DNA of 64,000 nt from assembly GCA_965206195.1 (NCBI GenBank), contig CBDBIZ010000011.1, positions 868,001 to 932,000 of the forward strand, given 5' to 3'. The position numbers were made by a program, and so were the translations under genes. Source of the stretch: JAAOIF01 sp965206195 (GTDB lineage: Bacteria; Pseudomonadota; Gammaproteobacteria; PS1; Pseudothioglobaceae). The notes under the pieces were generated by a model. It was not told where the DNA came from and ran no database searches. It was given only the letters and a program-made list of their open reading frames with translations. Positions 34,730 to 44,172 of this stretch are shown piece after piece; position 1 is the stretch's first letter, and the number at the start of each line of letters is the position of its first letter.

Positions 34730-36106
34730 TTATATCAGTTTTTCAATATCACGTGCTAATTTTTCAGCGTCACCAATATAGTTCATCGGGGTTAAAGCGG
34801 ATAATGCTTGTTTGGCTTCATCAGGCAGGTCTAAGTTTTTGACAAACACGGCTAATACTTGTGCATCAATAGCCCGACCACGCGTTAGTGCTTTGAGTTT
34901 TTCATACGGATTTTCAATACCGTAGCGGCGCATTAGCGTTTGAATCGGCTCTGCCAATACTTCCCATGAACCATCCAAATCCTCCAGCAGTCTAGCCTCG
35001 TTGATTTGTAGTTTACCAATACCTTTAATAATTGAGACGTAAGCCACCAACGAATGTGCGCAACTAACACCGAGATTTCTGAGTACGGTCGAATCTGACA
35101 AGTCTCTTTGCCAGCGAGAAACTGCCAACTTGTCAGCCAAATGGGTGTTGATGGCATTTGCCAAACCTAAATTACCTTCGCCATTTTCAAACTCAATCGG
35201 ATTGACTTTATGCGGCATGGTGGATGAACCCACCTCACCAGCGATGGTTTTTTGCTTGAAATAACCCAACGACACATAGCCCCAAATATCCCGACAAAAA
35301 TCAATCAAAATGGTGTTGAAGCGATTTATCGAGTGAAAATATTCTGCCATGTAATCATGTGGCTCAATTTGAGCGGTATAAGGCGCATAATTCACCCCCA
35401 AACTCTGAATAAAATCTTGCGAAATATCTTGCCAATCTAAATTAGGGTAGGCAGCAATATGGGCATTAAAATTACCCACGGCACCATTAAATTTACCCAT
35501 GATTTTGACTGATTGAAAATGCTCAATTTGTCGTTTAAGGCGATAAGCAAAATTCGCCATTTCTTTGCCCACTGTCGTGGGTGAAGCAGTCTGACCATGC
35601 GTTCTGGAAAGCATTGGGATAGCGGCATTGTCTTGTGCCAATGTGGCAATTAAAGACAAGATATTTTGCATCTGCGCAAGCAATACTTCACGCCCATCAA
35701 TCAGCATTAACGCATGAGAGAGGTTGTTAATGTCTTCCGAAGTACAAGCAAAGTGAAAAAATTCACTTACCACTTCTAACTCAGCGTTACCCTTGACTTT
35801 GTTCTTAAGAAAATATTCAACCGCTTTGACGTCATGGTTGGTCGTACGTTCAATGTCTTTGACTGTCTGTGCGTCATTTGGCGAAAAATCCTTGGCAATC
35901 TTGGCTAAAAATTGACTTGCCTCAATGCTGAGTTTTGGCACTTCGACAAACTCATCATTATTTGCCATGGCTTGTAACCATTTAACCTCAATCAGCACGC
36001 GATATTTAATCAGTCCAAATTCACTAAAAATTGTATTTATGACGTTGGTTTTGCCAAAATAGCGTCCATCTATGGGAGAGATGGCAGTTAACGAACTGAG
36101 CTGCAT
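34730..36106 (-). CDS. purB: Adenylosuccinate lyase
   Basis: A 458-residue enzyme of the fumarase/aspartase superfamily, acting twice in purine synthesis. Seen: LTAISPIDGRYFGKT at the N-terminus, TSEDINNLSHAL, MLSRTHGQTASPTT, and the superfamily signature GEVGSSTMPHKVNPIEFEN. The ATG at 36106 gives the E. coli-like N-terminus; an upstream in-frame Met at 36139 would add 11 residues. It is divergent from acnB, 65 nt away. Confidence 0.96.
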   Translation of the reverse strand: MQLSSLTAISPIDGRYFGKTNVINTIFSEFGLIKYRVLIEVKWLQAMANNDEFVEVPKLSIEASQFLAKIAKDFSPNDAQTVKDIERTTNHDVKAVEYFLKNKVKGNAELEVVSEFFHFACTSEDINNLSHALMLIDGREVLLAQMQNILSLIATLAQDNAAIPMLSRTHGQTASPTTVGKEMANFAYRLKRQIEHFQSVKIMGKFNGAVGNFNAHIAAYPNLDWQDISQDFIQSLGVNYAPYTAQIEPHDYMAEYFHSINRFNTILIDFCRDIWGYVSLGYFKQKTIAGEVGSSTMPHKVNPIEFENGEGNLGLANAINTHLADKLAVSRWQRDLSDSTVLRNLGVSCAHSLVAYVSIIKGIGKLQINEARLLEDLDGSWEVLAEPIQTLMRRYGIENPYEKLKALTRGRAIDAQVLAVFVKNLDLPDEAKQALSALTPMNYIGDAEKLARDIEKLI

Positions 36107-36165
36107 AATCGTGTTTATCAAATTAAATAAGTGATACAATTATACGCATTATACAACCCACGGTA

Positions 36166-38736
36166 ATGATGATGAAAACAGACTATTTAACCCATATTGA
36201 CGAACGCACCAAAGAGGGGCTACCGCCCCTACCACTGAATGCCGAACAAACTCAATCTGTGGTAGAGAGTCTAATCAACGACAAGGAGGTGGATTTTTAT
36301 CTTGACTTGCTGACTCATCAAATCCCCCCTGGCGTCGATGAAGCTGCCTATGTGAAGGCTAGCTTTTTAAGTAGCGTGGCAAAAGGCATTCAGGCTTGCA
36401 ACGCCATCAATCAACAACAAGCCACATTTTTATTAGGCACAATGGTAGGGGGCTATAACATTGCACCATTGATTGAGCTACTCGATATAGAAGCAACAGC
36501 ACAAATCGCCTGCGACGCCTTGTCAAAAACTTTATTGATTTATGAAGCCTATCAAACAATATTAGACAAATCAAACAGCAACGACTTTGCCAAAAAAGTG
36601 ATTGATTCTTGGGCGAATGCCGATTGGTTTACGCGTAAAGATGCGCTACCAGCTGAAATAAAATGCACGGTTTTTCGGGTTGCAGGAGAAACCAATACCG
36701 ATGATTTATCCCCTGCCACACAAGCTTGGTCACGCCCCGATATTCCGCTGCACGCACAATCAATGCTGGTCAAAAAGATGGATAACCCTTTGGAAACCAT
36801 TACCGAGCTTAAAGAAAAAGGTTTGCCACTCGCCTTTGTAGGCGATATTGTGGGCACAGGTTCATCACGCAAATCAGCCATTAATTCCGTGCTATGGCAT
36901 ATGGGCAATGACATTGACTATGTGCCTAATAAACGCAGTGGTGGCATAATATTAGGCGGCAGCATTGCCCCAATTTTCTTTAATACTGCAGAAGATTCAG
37001 GGGCTTTGCCGATTGAATGTGACGTCTCTCAACTCAATATGGGTGATACAATTACCATCCATCCGTATGCAGGCAAAATCACCAATGCGACCGATGAAGT
37101 GGTGTCTACTTTTGAACTTGCGCCTACGACAATGATTGATGAAGTACGTGCTGGCGGGCGCATTCCGCTGATTATTGGTCGTGGACTGAGTGACAAAACC
37201 CGTCAAGATTTAGATCTGCCTATTAGTGATGTTTTCTTACGTCCGCAGGACGCTAGCAAAAACAATGCAGGCTATACCTTGGCGCAGAAAATTGTCGGCA
37301 GAGCTTGTGGTGTGGCAGGCATTCGCCCTGGCACTTATTGTGAGCCACGCATGAGTACTGTGGGCTCGCAAGACACCACAGGCGCCATGACCCGTGATGA
37401 ACTCAAAGAGCTCGCTTGTCTGGGTTTTTCAGCTGATTTAGTGATGCAAAGCTTTTGTCACACGGCCGCTTATCCCAAGCCTGTTGATTTAGAACTCCAA
37501 CATTCTCTGCCTGATTTTATGCACTCTCGTGGCGGGGTTGCACTTAAGCCAGGTGACGGGATTATCCACTCTTGGCTGAACCGTATGCTATTGCCTGATA
37601 GCGTTGGTACAGGTGGAGACTCACACACACGTTTCCCAATTGGTATCAGCTTTCCAGCAGGTTCTGGCTTAGTCGCATTTGCTGCTTCTATTGGTGTGTT
37701 GCCACTGAACATGCCAGAGTCCGTCTTAGTGCGTTTTTCTGGTGTCATGCAACCTGGTATTACCTTACGTGATTTGGTTAATGCGATTCCTTATGTGGCG
37801 ATACAAAAAGGATTATTGACCGTTGAAAAATCCAATAAGAAAAATATTTTTTCGGGTCGTGTTTTAGAGATTGAAGGTTTGGGCGATTTAAAAATCGAAC
37901 AAGCCTTTGAGCTGACTGATGCCTCAGCTGAGCGATCAGCCAATGGTTGTACTATTAAGCTCAATAAAGAACCTGTTGAAGAATACTTACAATCAAATAT
38001 TGCACTACTCTCATCTATGATAGAAATGGATTATGAGGACAAAAAAACCATTGCACGACGTATTCAAGCCATGCAAAAATGGCTAGACACATCTGAATTA
38101 TTGACAGCAGATAATAATTGCGAGTATGCGGCCATCATTGATATTAACCTTGATGATATTAAAGAGCCGATTTTAGCTTGCCCAAATGACCCTGATGATG
38201 TCAAAACACTCTCAGAAGTCGCTAATATCAAAATTGACGAAGTATTCATCGGCTCTTGCATGATGAATATTGGTCATTTTAGAGCAGCAGCTGAGTTGCT
38301 AAAAAACACCACTAAATCTGAAACAGAATTATGGATTGCACCACCCACCCGTATGGACGAGGCACAATTAAAAAAAGAAGGCATTTATTCCATATTCGAA
38401 AACCTCACGCAGCGTACTGAAATACCGGGTTGTTCACTATGTATGGGCAACCAAGCGCGGGTTAAAAATCAGGCTACTGTGGTTTCAACCTCAACACGTA
38501 ATTTCCCAAATCGCCTAGGTGACGGTGCTAATGTGTATTTGTCTTCTGCTGAAGTGGCTGCTATTTCTGCAAAACTTGGACATATTCCAACCATAGATGA
38601 ATATTTAAGTGCTATGAAAGCAATTAAACCCATAGCAGATGATATTTACCAATATTTAAACTTTGATCAAATATTTGAGTACCAAGAGGCAATTGGACAT
38701 ATTGCGCTTGATACAATATTAGAACAACAACATTAG
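36166..38736 (+). CDS. acnB: Aconitate hydratase B
   Basis: An 856-residue [4Fe-4S] enzyme interconverting citrate and isocitrate. The HEAT-like N-terminal domain (PPGVDEAAYVKASFLSSVAKG) and swivel domain mark it as AcnB. The cluster Cys are found in the SFCHTAA region and the CSLCMGNQARV motif. Also seen: GTGGDSHTRFPIGISFPAGSG and STRNFPNRLGDGANVYLSSAE. The first three codons include three Met; any may be used. Confidence 0.97.
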   Translation: MMMKTDYLTHIDERTKEGLPPLPLNAEQTQSVVESLINDKEVDFYLDLLTHQIPPGVDEAAYVKASFLSSVAKGIQACNAINQQQATFLLGTMVGGYNIAPLIELLDIEATAQIACDALSKTLLIYEAYQTILDKSNSNDFAKKVIDSWANADWFTRKDALPAEIKCTVFRVAGETNTDDLSPATQAWSRPDIPLHAQSMLVKKMDNPLETITELKEKGLPLAFVGDIVGTGSSRKSAINSVLWHMGNDIDYVPNKRSGGIILGGSIAPIFFNTAEDSGALPIECDVSQLNMGDTITIHPYAGKITNATDEVVSTFELAPTTMIDEVRAGGRIPLIIGRGLSDKTRQDLDLPISDVFLRPQDASKNNAGYTLAQKIVGRACGVAGIRPGTYCEPRMSTVGSQDTTGAMTRDELKELACLGFSADLVMQSFCHTAAYPKPVDLELQHSLPDFMHSRGGVALKPGDGIIHSWLNRMLLPDSVGTGGDSHTRFPIGISFPAGSGLVAFAASIGVLPLNMPESVLVRFSGVMQPGITLRDLVNAIPYVAIQKGLLTVEKSNKKNIFSGRVLEIEGLGDLKIEQAFELTDASAERSANGCTIKLNKEPVEEYLQSNIALLSSMIEMDYEDKKTIARRIQAMQKWLDTSELLTADNNCEYAAIIDINLDDIKEPILACPNDPDDVKTLSEVANIKIDEVFIGSCMMNIGHFRAAAELLKNTTKSETELWIAPPTRMDEAQLKKEGIYSIFENLTQRTEIPGCSLCMGNQARVKNQATVVSTSTRNFPNRLGDGANVYLSSAEVAAISAKLGHIPTIDEYLSAMKAIKPIADDIYQYLNFDQIFEYQEAIGHIALDTILEQQH

Positions 38737-39115
38737 AGTTTAAGCTAATAAAAAAAGCCACTATTTAGCATAAATAGCGTTTATTGTAATTTATTCGAGC
38801 AGAATATAATTTTAGTTTTTTAATATCTTTTGATCACATATTGACATCATAGATTGGCATATAAATATGATTATAGCAACAATATCATCATTGCTTTACT
38901 CAAAATTTGGATGAAAATTAATTGCTAAATTTTTTAAAGTATTGGTTTAAAACATTGATAATTTGAAAATAGCAATAACTTGCTTATATTCTAATACAGC
39001 ATAACATTTATGGTCGTTTAGTTCGCTCTCAAATATGGCTTTTCTGTTGAGTCTAACTATCGTTTTTAGTCTTTTAAAATTAAACCATTTTGAGCGAACT
39101 TTTGACAACTAAAAC
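38737..39115. other. Gene-poor region between acnB and rpmG
   Basis: A 379-nt AT-rich gap. CTATTTA and TAAATAG form a small hairpin at about 38763-38779 just after acnB, a possible weak terminator. A longer inverted repeat lies at 39021-39099 (listed separately). No coding frame is seen in between. Confidence 0.4.
39021..39099. repeat. 79-nt hairpin-forming inverted repeat
   Basis: GTTCGCTCTCAAATATGG at the left end pairs with CCATTTTGAGCGAAC at the right end, with one bulged base and one mismatch. The 46-nt interior is AT-rich. It begins 16 nt past the rpmG stop on the minus strand. It may be a terminator-like or RNA-end structure for rpmBG, or a MITE-sized element. No target duplication is evident. 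Confidence 0.5.
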
Positions 39116-39271
39116 TCACTTAATCTTGGCTTCCTTATACATCACGTGCTGTCTAACAACGGGGTCAAACTTTTTCACTTCTACCTTTTCTGGGTGTAGG
39201 CGTTTGTTTTTAGTTGTGGTATAAAAATGACCTGTTTTAGCCGATGATACTAATTTAATTTTTTCTCTCAT
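39116..39271 (-). CDS. rpmG: 50S ribosomal protein L33
   Basis: A 51-residue ribosomal protein. The text MREKIKLVSSAKTGHFYTTT, KNKRLHPEKV and KFDPVVRQHVMYKEAKIK match the zinc-free (C-minus) L33 form, since no Cys is present. It lies 10 nt downstream of rpmB, as in E. coli. Confidence 0.95.
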   Translation of the reverse strand: MREKIKLVSSAKTGHFYTTTKNKRLHPEKVEVKKFDPVVRQHVMYKEAKIK

Positions 39272-39281
39272 TGCTTACCCC

Positions 39282-39518
39282 TCAAATCTTTTCGCCACGT
39301 GCACGAATTTCATTTAATACTGTGTCAATGCCTTTTTTATCAACAATACGCAGCCCTTTTGCAGTTAGCTTGAGTTTTACAAAACGATTCTCATTTTCCA
39401 CCCAAAAACGATGTGTGTGTAAATTAGGATAAAAACGACGACGCGTTTTATTATTTGCATGAGATACATTGTTGCCACTAATCGGGCGCTTGCCTGTTAC
39501 TTGACATATCTTTGCCAT
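39282..39518 (-). CDS. rpmB: 50S ribosomal protein L28
   Basis: A 78-residue ribosomal protein. Typical text: MAKICQVTGKRPISGNNVSHANNKTRRRFYPN, then HTHRFWVENENRFVKLKLTAKGLRIVDKKGID. The ATG at 39518 is chosen over one two codons upstream because MAKxCQVTGK is the usual mature start. First gene of rpmB-rpmG. Confidence 0.96.
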   Translation of the reverse strand: MAKICQVTGKRPISGNNVSHANNKTRRRFYPNLHTHRFWVENENRFVKLKLTAKGLRIVDKKGIDTVLNEIRARGEKI

Positions 39519-39638
39519 AATCAATTCATCAAAAATACAAAAGAGGTTAATTATACTTAAAAACTGCCTTTTTTAAAACTAAATTAAGGAAATGTTCTAT
39601 TTACTCTTTAGCAAACAAGCGGTATCATACCCGCACTC

Positions 39639-39728
39639 GGAGGGATGGCAGAGCGGCTGAATGCACCGGTCTTGAAAACCGGCAAGGGTTAATCCCCTTC
39701 TAGGGTTCAAATCCCTATCCCTCCACCA
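39639..39728 (+). tRNA. tRNA-Ser (anticodon TGA)
   Basis: A 90-nt class II cloverleaf. Acceptor GGAGGGA/TCCCTCC, anticodon arm CCGGTCTTGAAAACCGG (anticodon TGA), an extended variable arm (AAGGGTTAATCCCCTT region), T-arm AGGGTTCAAATCCCT and encoded CCA. It reads UCN codons. Confidence 0.96.
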
Positions 39729-40548
39729 TGTTACTGTCTAACAGCATCTAATAAGATACATAAAACCCTTTTAAATAAAGGATTTTTAATTTACGTCATC
39801 TTATACTGTCCAATCACATAAAAAAATATACCTTAAATAACGGGTATATTTTAGGGCATATCATAACTTAAAAATTTACACTCTAAATTTTGTTATTTAA
39901 CCCCAGTAATATTTAAATCAATGGACAATCTAAAAGACATTTAAATCAAAGCATTTAAACCTAGGGAAAAATCTCCCTTATTCAAGTTCTAAGTGCAACT
40001 TTTATTATTCTAATTATTATTTGGCTAAGGGCTAGTAAAAATCAGCATGACAAAACAAAGCAATTGAAAAAGTTAAAAAGTAATAACAATCAAATAACTC
40101 CAGATTGGATACCTAAAAAGAGCAAGTAAACCAAGAAGATGGTGACAAACAACAGATGCTAACGGTTTAATTAACCAAGCCGCCCATTCTGCTAATATGA
40201 AACGTTAAACAAGCAAATAAAAGTCATCAAGGGGTGCGAGTTTTGTACGACAAAGAAGTAGCTCTCCCCAAGCCAATGGTAAAGCACTGAGACGGCAAGG
40301 TTTAAGAGGCAGCATAATGGATAAAAAAGCCAAAATATAGGTGCTTTTTTAGATAAAAATTCAATTTTTTATATTTTTTGACTTGCCTAAAAAAAATAGA
40401 GGTTTTTAAATTTTAGTGGTTGTTTTTTTAAGGGTTATATAGTGGTTTTTCTTATGAAGTTTTAAAAAAAATATCAAAGCGTAGACTTTGCTATTGTTCT
40501 AATAGTTGTTTAAAATCAGTAAATTAGTTTCTAAACCTAGAAAACAAT
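39729..40548. other. Large gene-poor region with decayed fragments
   Basis: 820 nt without an intact gene. At about 39976-40130 a plus frame reads LIQVLSATFIILIIIWLRASKNQ… and ends at TAA, like the end of a small single-helix membrane protein, but a stop lies just before it and no start codon is present. Further on, 40160-40210 reads like another coding scrap. The remainder is AT-rich. I see no promoter for the downstream gene that stands out. Confidence 0.4.
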
Positions 40549-41193
40549 ATGGATGCAAATTTAATACAAGCAACGGCACTGGCACTAGGGATTGGTTTAG
40601 GTGGTGGTTTTAATATTTATGCCACCATGTTGGTGTTGGGTTTATCTGGCATAACTGGCAACGTTACGCTACCAACTGAATTGCAAGTTTTGCAAAACCC
40701 ATTGGTGATTGGCGCGGCAGGGCTGATGTATGGAGTGGAGTTTTTTGCTGATAAAATCCCAGGTTTTGATAGCGTTTGGGACTCGCTTCATACTTTTGTT
40801 CGTATTCCACTCGGTGCGTTATTAGCGGGCGATGCGATGGCGGAGTATGGCGTGATTACTGAAACTGTGGCAATGATTGTTGGCGGCAGTTTGAGTTCAG
40901 CGACACATTTTACCAAGGCGGGTACGCGCGCTATTATCAATACCAGTCCAGAGCCACTAAGTAATTGGACTGCCTCTGTTTCTGAAGATGTGATGGTATT
41001 TACTGGCATGTGGGCAGCAATTAATCATCCAGTGGTTTGGATTGTTGTCGCCATTGTTGCCATTAGCCTAATGGTTTGGCTAATCCCTAAACTTTGGCGC
41101 GGCATTAAATTGATATTTAGAAAAATTGCCAGCCTGTTTGGCAAAAAATCAGCCGCAGAACCGTCTGAAGAATCCAAACAAACACCTGTTTAA
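40549..41193 (+). CDS. DUF4126 family membrane protein
   Basis: A 214-residue inner-membrane protein with about five hydrophobic helices and a charged C-terminal tail. The text GIGLGGGFNIYATMLVLGL, then GVEFFADKIPGFDSVWDSLHTFVRIPLGALLA is characteristic of DUF4126, a family without an assigned function. It is followed 42 nt later by a periplasmic DUF1223 protein; the two may be one unit. Confidence 0.82.
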   Translation: MDANLIQATALALGIGLGGGFNIYATMLVLGLSGITGNVTLPTELQVLQNPLVIGAAGLMYGVEFFADKIPGFDSVWDSLHTFVRIPLGALLAGDAMAEYGVITETVAMIVGGSLSSATHFTKAGTRAIINTSPEPLSNWTASVSEDVMVFTGMWAAINHPVVWIVVAIVAISLMVWLIPKLWRGIKLIFRKIASLFGKKSAAEPSEESKQTPV

Positions 41194-41235
41194 ATTTGTT
41201 GAAACTTTTTTCTAGTGGGTGCGTATATTAAAAAC

Positions 41236-41955
41236 ATGAAGATAAAAAATATCATATCCGTACTACTATTAATACTTGCTAGTAGCGCCTCACTTGCAAA
41301 AGAATTACACTTTGAAAGCGGTGATTACCAAAACACTTTGCTTGAGTTGTATACCTCTGAGGGTTGTAGTTCTTGTCCGCCTGCAGACAAATGGCTTAGT
41401 GCGCTCAAACACCACCCAAAACTATTTAGCGAAATTGTGCCAGTTGCATTCCACGTAGATTATTGGGATTATATTGGCTGGCAAGATAAATTTGCCGATA
41501 GCGAATATTCACAAAGACAACAACAGCATTATCGTCAGGGCAATGTGTCTTCTGTTTATACCCCAGGCTTATTGCGCGATGGGGTTGAAGATCGTTCGTG
41601 GCGATATAATCGTGATGATTTAACTCGTGAAAAAACTGGCAAACTCAGTGTTGACGTGCTTGATGACATAGTATATGTCAATTTTAAACCGACAAAAAAG
41701 CATGGCACTTTAGTCGCTCACGTTGTATTATTAGGCTCTGGTCTTAGTAGTACAGTAACTGCTGGCGAAAACGAAAACAGAGTTTTAAAACATGACTTTG
41801 TGGTCTTAAACCACACGCAAAAAACCAGCAAAGCTAATCATTGGTCAATCAAATTGCCCAAGTCTTCAATTTTGGCGAAACGTTTTGCCGTGGCAGTTTG
41901 GCTCAGTACAAAAGATTCATTAAAGCCTGTTCAGACCATCGGTAGCTGGCTATAA
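41236..41955 (+). CDS. DUF1223 family periplasmic protein, thioredoxin-like
   Basis: A 239-residue protein with a signal peptide (MKIKNIISVLLLILASSASLA). The core LLELYTSEGCSSCPPADKWLS has a CxxC in a thioredoxin-like place, and HVDYWDYIGWQDKF and YTPGLLRDG follow; these define DUF1223. No function is assigned; a redox role in the periplasm is plausible. The ATG at 41236 is chosen because it starts the signal peptide. Confidence 0.85.
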   Translation: MKIKNIISVLLLILASSASLAKELHFESGDYQNTLLELYTSEGCSSCPPADKWLSALKHHPKLFSEIVPVAFHVDYWDYIGWQDKFADSEYSQRQQQHYRQGNVSSVYTPGLLRDGVEDRSWRYNRDDLTREKTGKLSVDVLDDIVYVNFKPTKKHGTLVAHVVLLGSGLSSTVTAGENENRVLKHDFVVLNHTQKTSKANHWSIKLPKSSILAKRFAVAVWLSTKDSLKPVQTIGSWL

Positions 41956-42008
41956 ATAAAAACTTTTATCCCTTGAGCGGCATATTCAGCACTGTCCATC
42001 CTATTTTA

Positions 42009-42239
42009 TCAATCCCGCAACAAGTCAGAATTATCTTGCGCCAAAATCTCAACCGCTTGCTGAGCATAAGGTTCGGGCACCTGCACTTTCACCCCACCTA
42101 AAGCGTTAGAATACAGCCACTGCATGCCAATTGTGTATTCATCAGCCAAAGTAGCAGGAATACCTTCAGAATCTAGCTTAGCTCTGGCGATATGCGCCTC
42201 ATGTGGAAAAGAAAAGCTAGCGACTGTTATCAACATCAC
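42009..42239 (-). CDS. DUF2007 family small protein
   Basis: A 76-residue cytoplasmic protein. FSFPHEAHIARAKLDSEGIPATLADEYTIGM and GGVKVQVPEPYAQQAVEIL match DUF2007, small proteins of unknown function annotated as putative signal transducers. Start is ambiguous between two adjacent ATGs; either overlaps the pyrE stop, so it is coupled to pyrE. Confidence 0.82.
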   Translation of the reverse strand: MMLITVASFSFPHEAHIARAKLDSEGIPATLADEYTIGMQWLYSNALGGVKVQVPEPYAQQAVEILAQDNSDLLRD

Positions 42240-42874
42240 ACACCGTACTTATCTCGATAAAGCTCAATGCGTTTAATCAAATCCGCATCATCACTTGCTT
42301 TAAGATAATCAATCACATTAGACAGGTTAATAATACTTAACACTTCAATACCAAGCTGAGCTTCGATTGCTTGAATTGCTGAACTCTCACCCCGACCTTT
42401 TTCCTGTCTGTCAAGCGCAACAATCACGCTTTTAGCATTTGCACCATTGCTATTGATAATATCAAATGCCTCACGAATTGCTGTGCCAGCGGTAATCACA
42501 TCATCAATGATTAAAATATCACCACTCAAAGATGCGCCGACAGTATCGCCGCCTTCGCCATGGGTTTTTGTCTCTTTGCGATTAAAACTATAAGGTAAGT
42601 TTTTGCCAAAATCCTCATATAGTGCCACTGCCGTAGATGCTGCCAAAGGAATGCCTTTGTATGCTGGACCAAACAAAACATCAAACGCCAAGCCATTTGT
42701 CTCAATTGCTTGAGCGTAAAACTTGCCAAGTTTAGCTAAATGCTCACCGGTATTAAATGCCCCTGCATTAAAAAAATAAGGACTGGTTCTACCTGATTTA
42801 AGTTCGAATTTGCCAAATTTGAGCGCACCCACTTCGAGCACAAAAGCAATAAAGTCTTTTTGATACTGCCACAT
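42236..42874 (-). CDS. pyrE: Orotate phosphoribosyltransferase
   Basis: A 212-residue enzyme making OMP from orotate and PRPP. Seen: FGKFELKSGRTSPYFFNAGAFNTG, LFGPAYKGIPLA, FNRKETKTHGEGG (catalytic loop) and the PRPP motif ILIIDDVITAGTAIREA. The frame is open upstream through xth on the other strand, but the ATG at 42874 gives the standard N-terminus. It is divergent from xth with only 25 nt between starts. Confidence 0.96.
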   Translation of the reverse strand: MWQYQKDFIAFVLEVGALKFGKFELKSGRTSPYFFNAGAFNTGEHLAKLGKFYAQAIETNGLAFDVLFGPAYKGIPLAASTAVALYEDFGKNLPYSFNRKETKTHGEGGDTVGASLSGDILIIDDVITAGTAIREAFDIINSNGANAKSVIVALDRQEKGRGESSAIQAIEAQLGIEVLSIINLSNVIDYLKASDDADLIKRIELYRDKYGV

Positions 42875-42899
42875 ATTGTTGCCTGTAAAATTTAGATAA

Positions 42900-43685
42900 A
42901 TGAAAATTATAACGGCAAATGTTAATGGTATTCGTGCAGCTGAACGAAAAGGTTTTTTCGATTGGTTGCAGATGCAAGACCCAGATGTGGTTTGCTTGCA
43001 AGAAATCAAAGCCCAAGAATATCAACTGGACGAGCGTTTTTACCCAAAAAACTATCATTGTTATTATCAGCCAGCACAGAAAAAAGGCTATGCTGGCACC
43101 GCAATTTTTAGCAAAATCAAGCCCCAACAAATCAGTATTAGCCCGTGGGACGATATTAATTCTGAAGGGCGGTTTATTCAAGCCGATTTTGACGACTTTA
43201 GCGTGGTGTCAATCTATATTTATTCAGGCAGTAGTAAGCAGGCGCGTCAAGATTTAAAAATGGAATTTTTGACCCAACGTTTTATGCCATATCTTCAACA
43301 AATCAAAAAAAACCAACAAAAAATCATATTTTGTGGAGACGTAAATATCGTGCATAAACGCCGTGATATTAAAAATTTTACTGGCAACAAAAACCGTTCA
43401 GGTTGCTTGCCTGAGGAGCGTGCTTACTTAGATATAATGTTTGAGAATATGGGTTTTGTCGATGGCTTTCGCGAGGTGAACAATAAGGACAATGAATACA
43501 CCTGGTGGTCTAATCGCGCACAAGCCTGGGCAAATAACACTGGCTGGCGAATTGATTATCAAATTCTTAGCCCGAATCTCAAAGGCAGTGTAAAAAACGC
43601 CTCTATTTATAAAGATAAACGGTTTTCTGACCACAGCCCCTTAGTAATGGAATATCAATTGAGACCGCTAAATATATTTTTGTAA
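42900..43685 (+). CDS. xth: Exodeoxyribonuclease III-type AP endonuclease
   Basis: A 261-residue Mg-dependent nuclease of the EEP family acting in base-excision repair. Seen: KIITANVNGIRAAERKGFFDWL (Asn ligand), VVCLQEIKA (Glu ligand), YAGTAIFSK, FCGDVNIVHKRRDI (Asp/Asn), and the C-terminal WRIDYQILS and FSDHSPLVMEY (Asp-His). Full length. xthA or exoA would both fit. It is divergent from pyrE. Confidence 0.92.
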   Translation: MKIITANVNGIRAAERKGFFDWLQMQDPDVVCLQEIKAQEYQLDERFYPKNYHCYYQPAQKKGYAGTAIFSKIKPQQISISPWDDINSEGRFIQADFDDFSVVSIYIYSGSSKQARQDLKMEFLTQRFMPYLQQIKKNQQKIIFCGDVNIVHKRRDIKNFTGNKNRSGCLPEERAYLDIMFENMGFVDGFREVNNKDNEYTWWSNRAQAWANNTGWRIDYQILSPNLKGSVKNASIYKDKRFSDHSPLVMEYQLRPLNIFL

Positions 43686-43763
43686 TATTGCTAAAAACAA
43701 TTGATTGTTATGATTTCATATAGTTCATTTTGAGACGATTTTTTTAATTTTAACTGATAGGAC

Positions 43764-44058
43764 ATAAGTTTAAAAAAAACTACGACTACCTGTTCATTTG
43801 TTTTGATAATCGCTTTTTCGGCTCAAGCAGCTGAATTTGAATTTGATAATTCTGTGTTTGAAATTAAAGGCAAGTCTCATATTGCCAGTGCTAGCACTAA
43901 AAGATGCTAATGGCGATAAATTCAAGGTTTTGATAGGCTCTGGTGAAACTGGTAATGATGGCGTTAATGCTTAGTATCAAACTGATAGCACTAAATTGAT
44001 ACTACTTGCGATTAACGAAGATGGGGGTGACGTACTTGTTATTGGTGCAAGGTTCTGA
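43764..44058 (+). pseudogene. Small secreted-protein pseudogene
   Basis: An AGGA site is followed by ATA where an ATG would fit, then a signal-peptide-like run (SLKKTTTTCSFVLIIAFSAQAA) and EFEFDNSVFEIKGKSHIASAS. A frameshift at about 43890 leads to ALKDANGDKFKVLIGSGETGNDGVNA, then a TAG stop and LILLAINEDGGDVLVIGARF. The family is not recognised. Lost start, frameshift and stop indicate decay. Confidence 0.62.
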
Positions 44059-44172
44059 TTTTAAGATAAAATATGCACCATAAAAACACTTTACCACATT
44101 GATTAAATTGGACATTTGCATCATTATGCAAAAACTTCTAAGAATTAATTTTAAAAAAACCAGGAGTAGATT

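Noticed and set aside
40160..40210. A coding-like scrap (NGLINQAAHSANMK) compared with a similar-looking one at about 17660.
   Set aside because: The similarity is only a few residues (AAH…), too short to claim a shared repeat element.
17591..40343. The 13-mer CAAAATATAGGCG (or one mismatch) in three intergenic places: 17591, 25100 and 40331.
   Set aside because: Exact 13-mers are expected by chance dozens of times in 64 kb of AT-rich DNA, and the flanks do not align.
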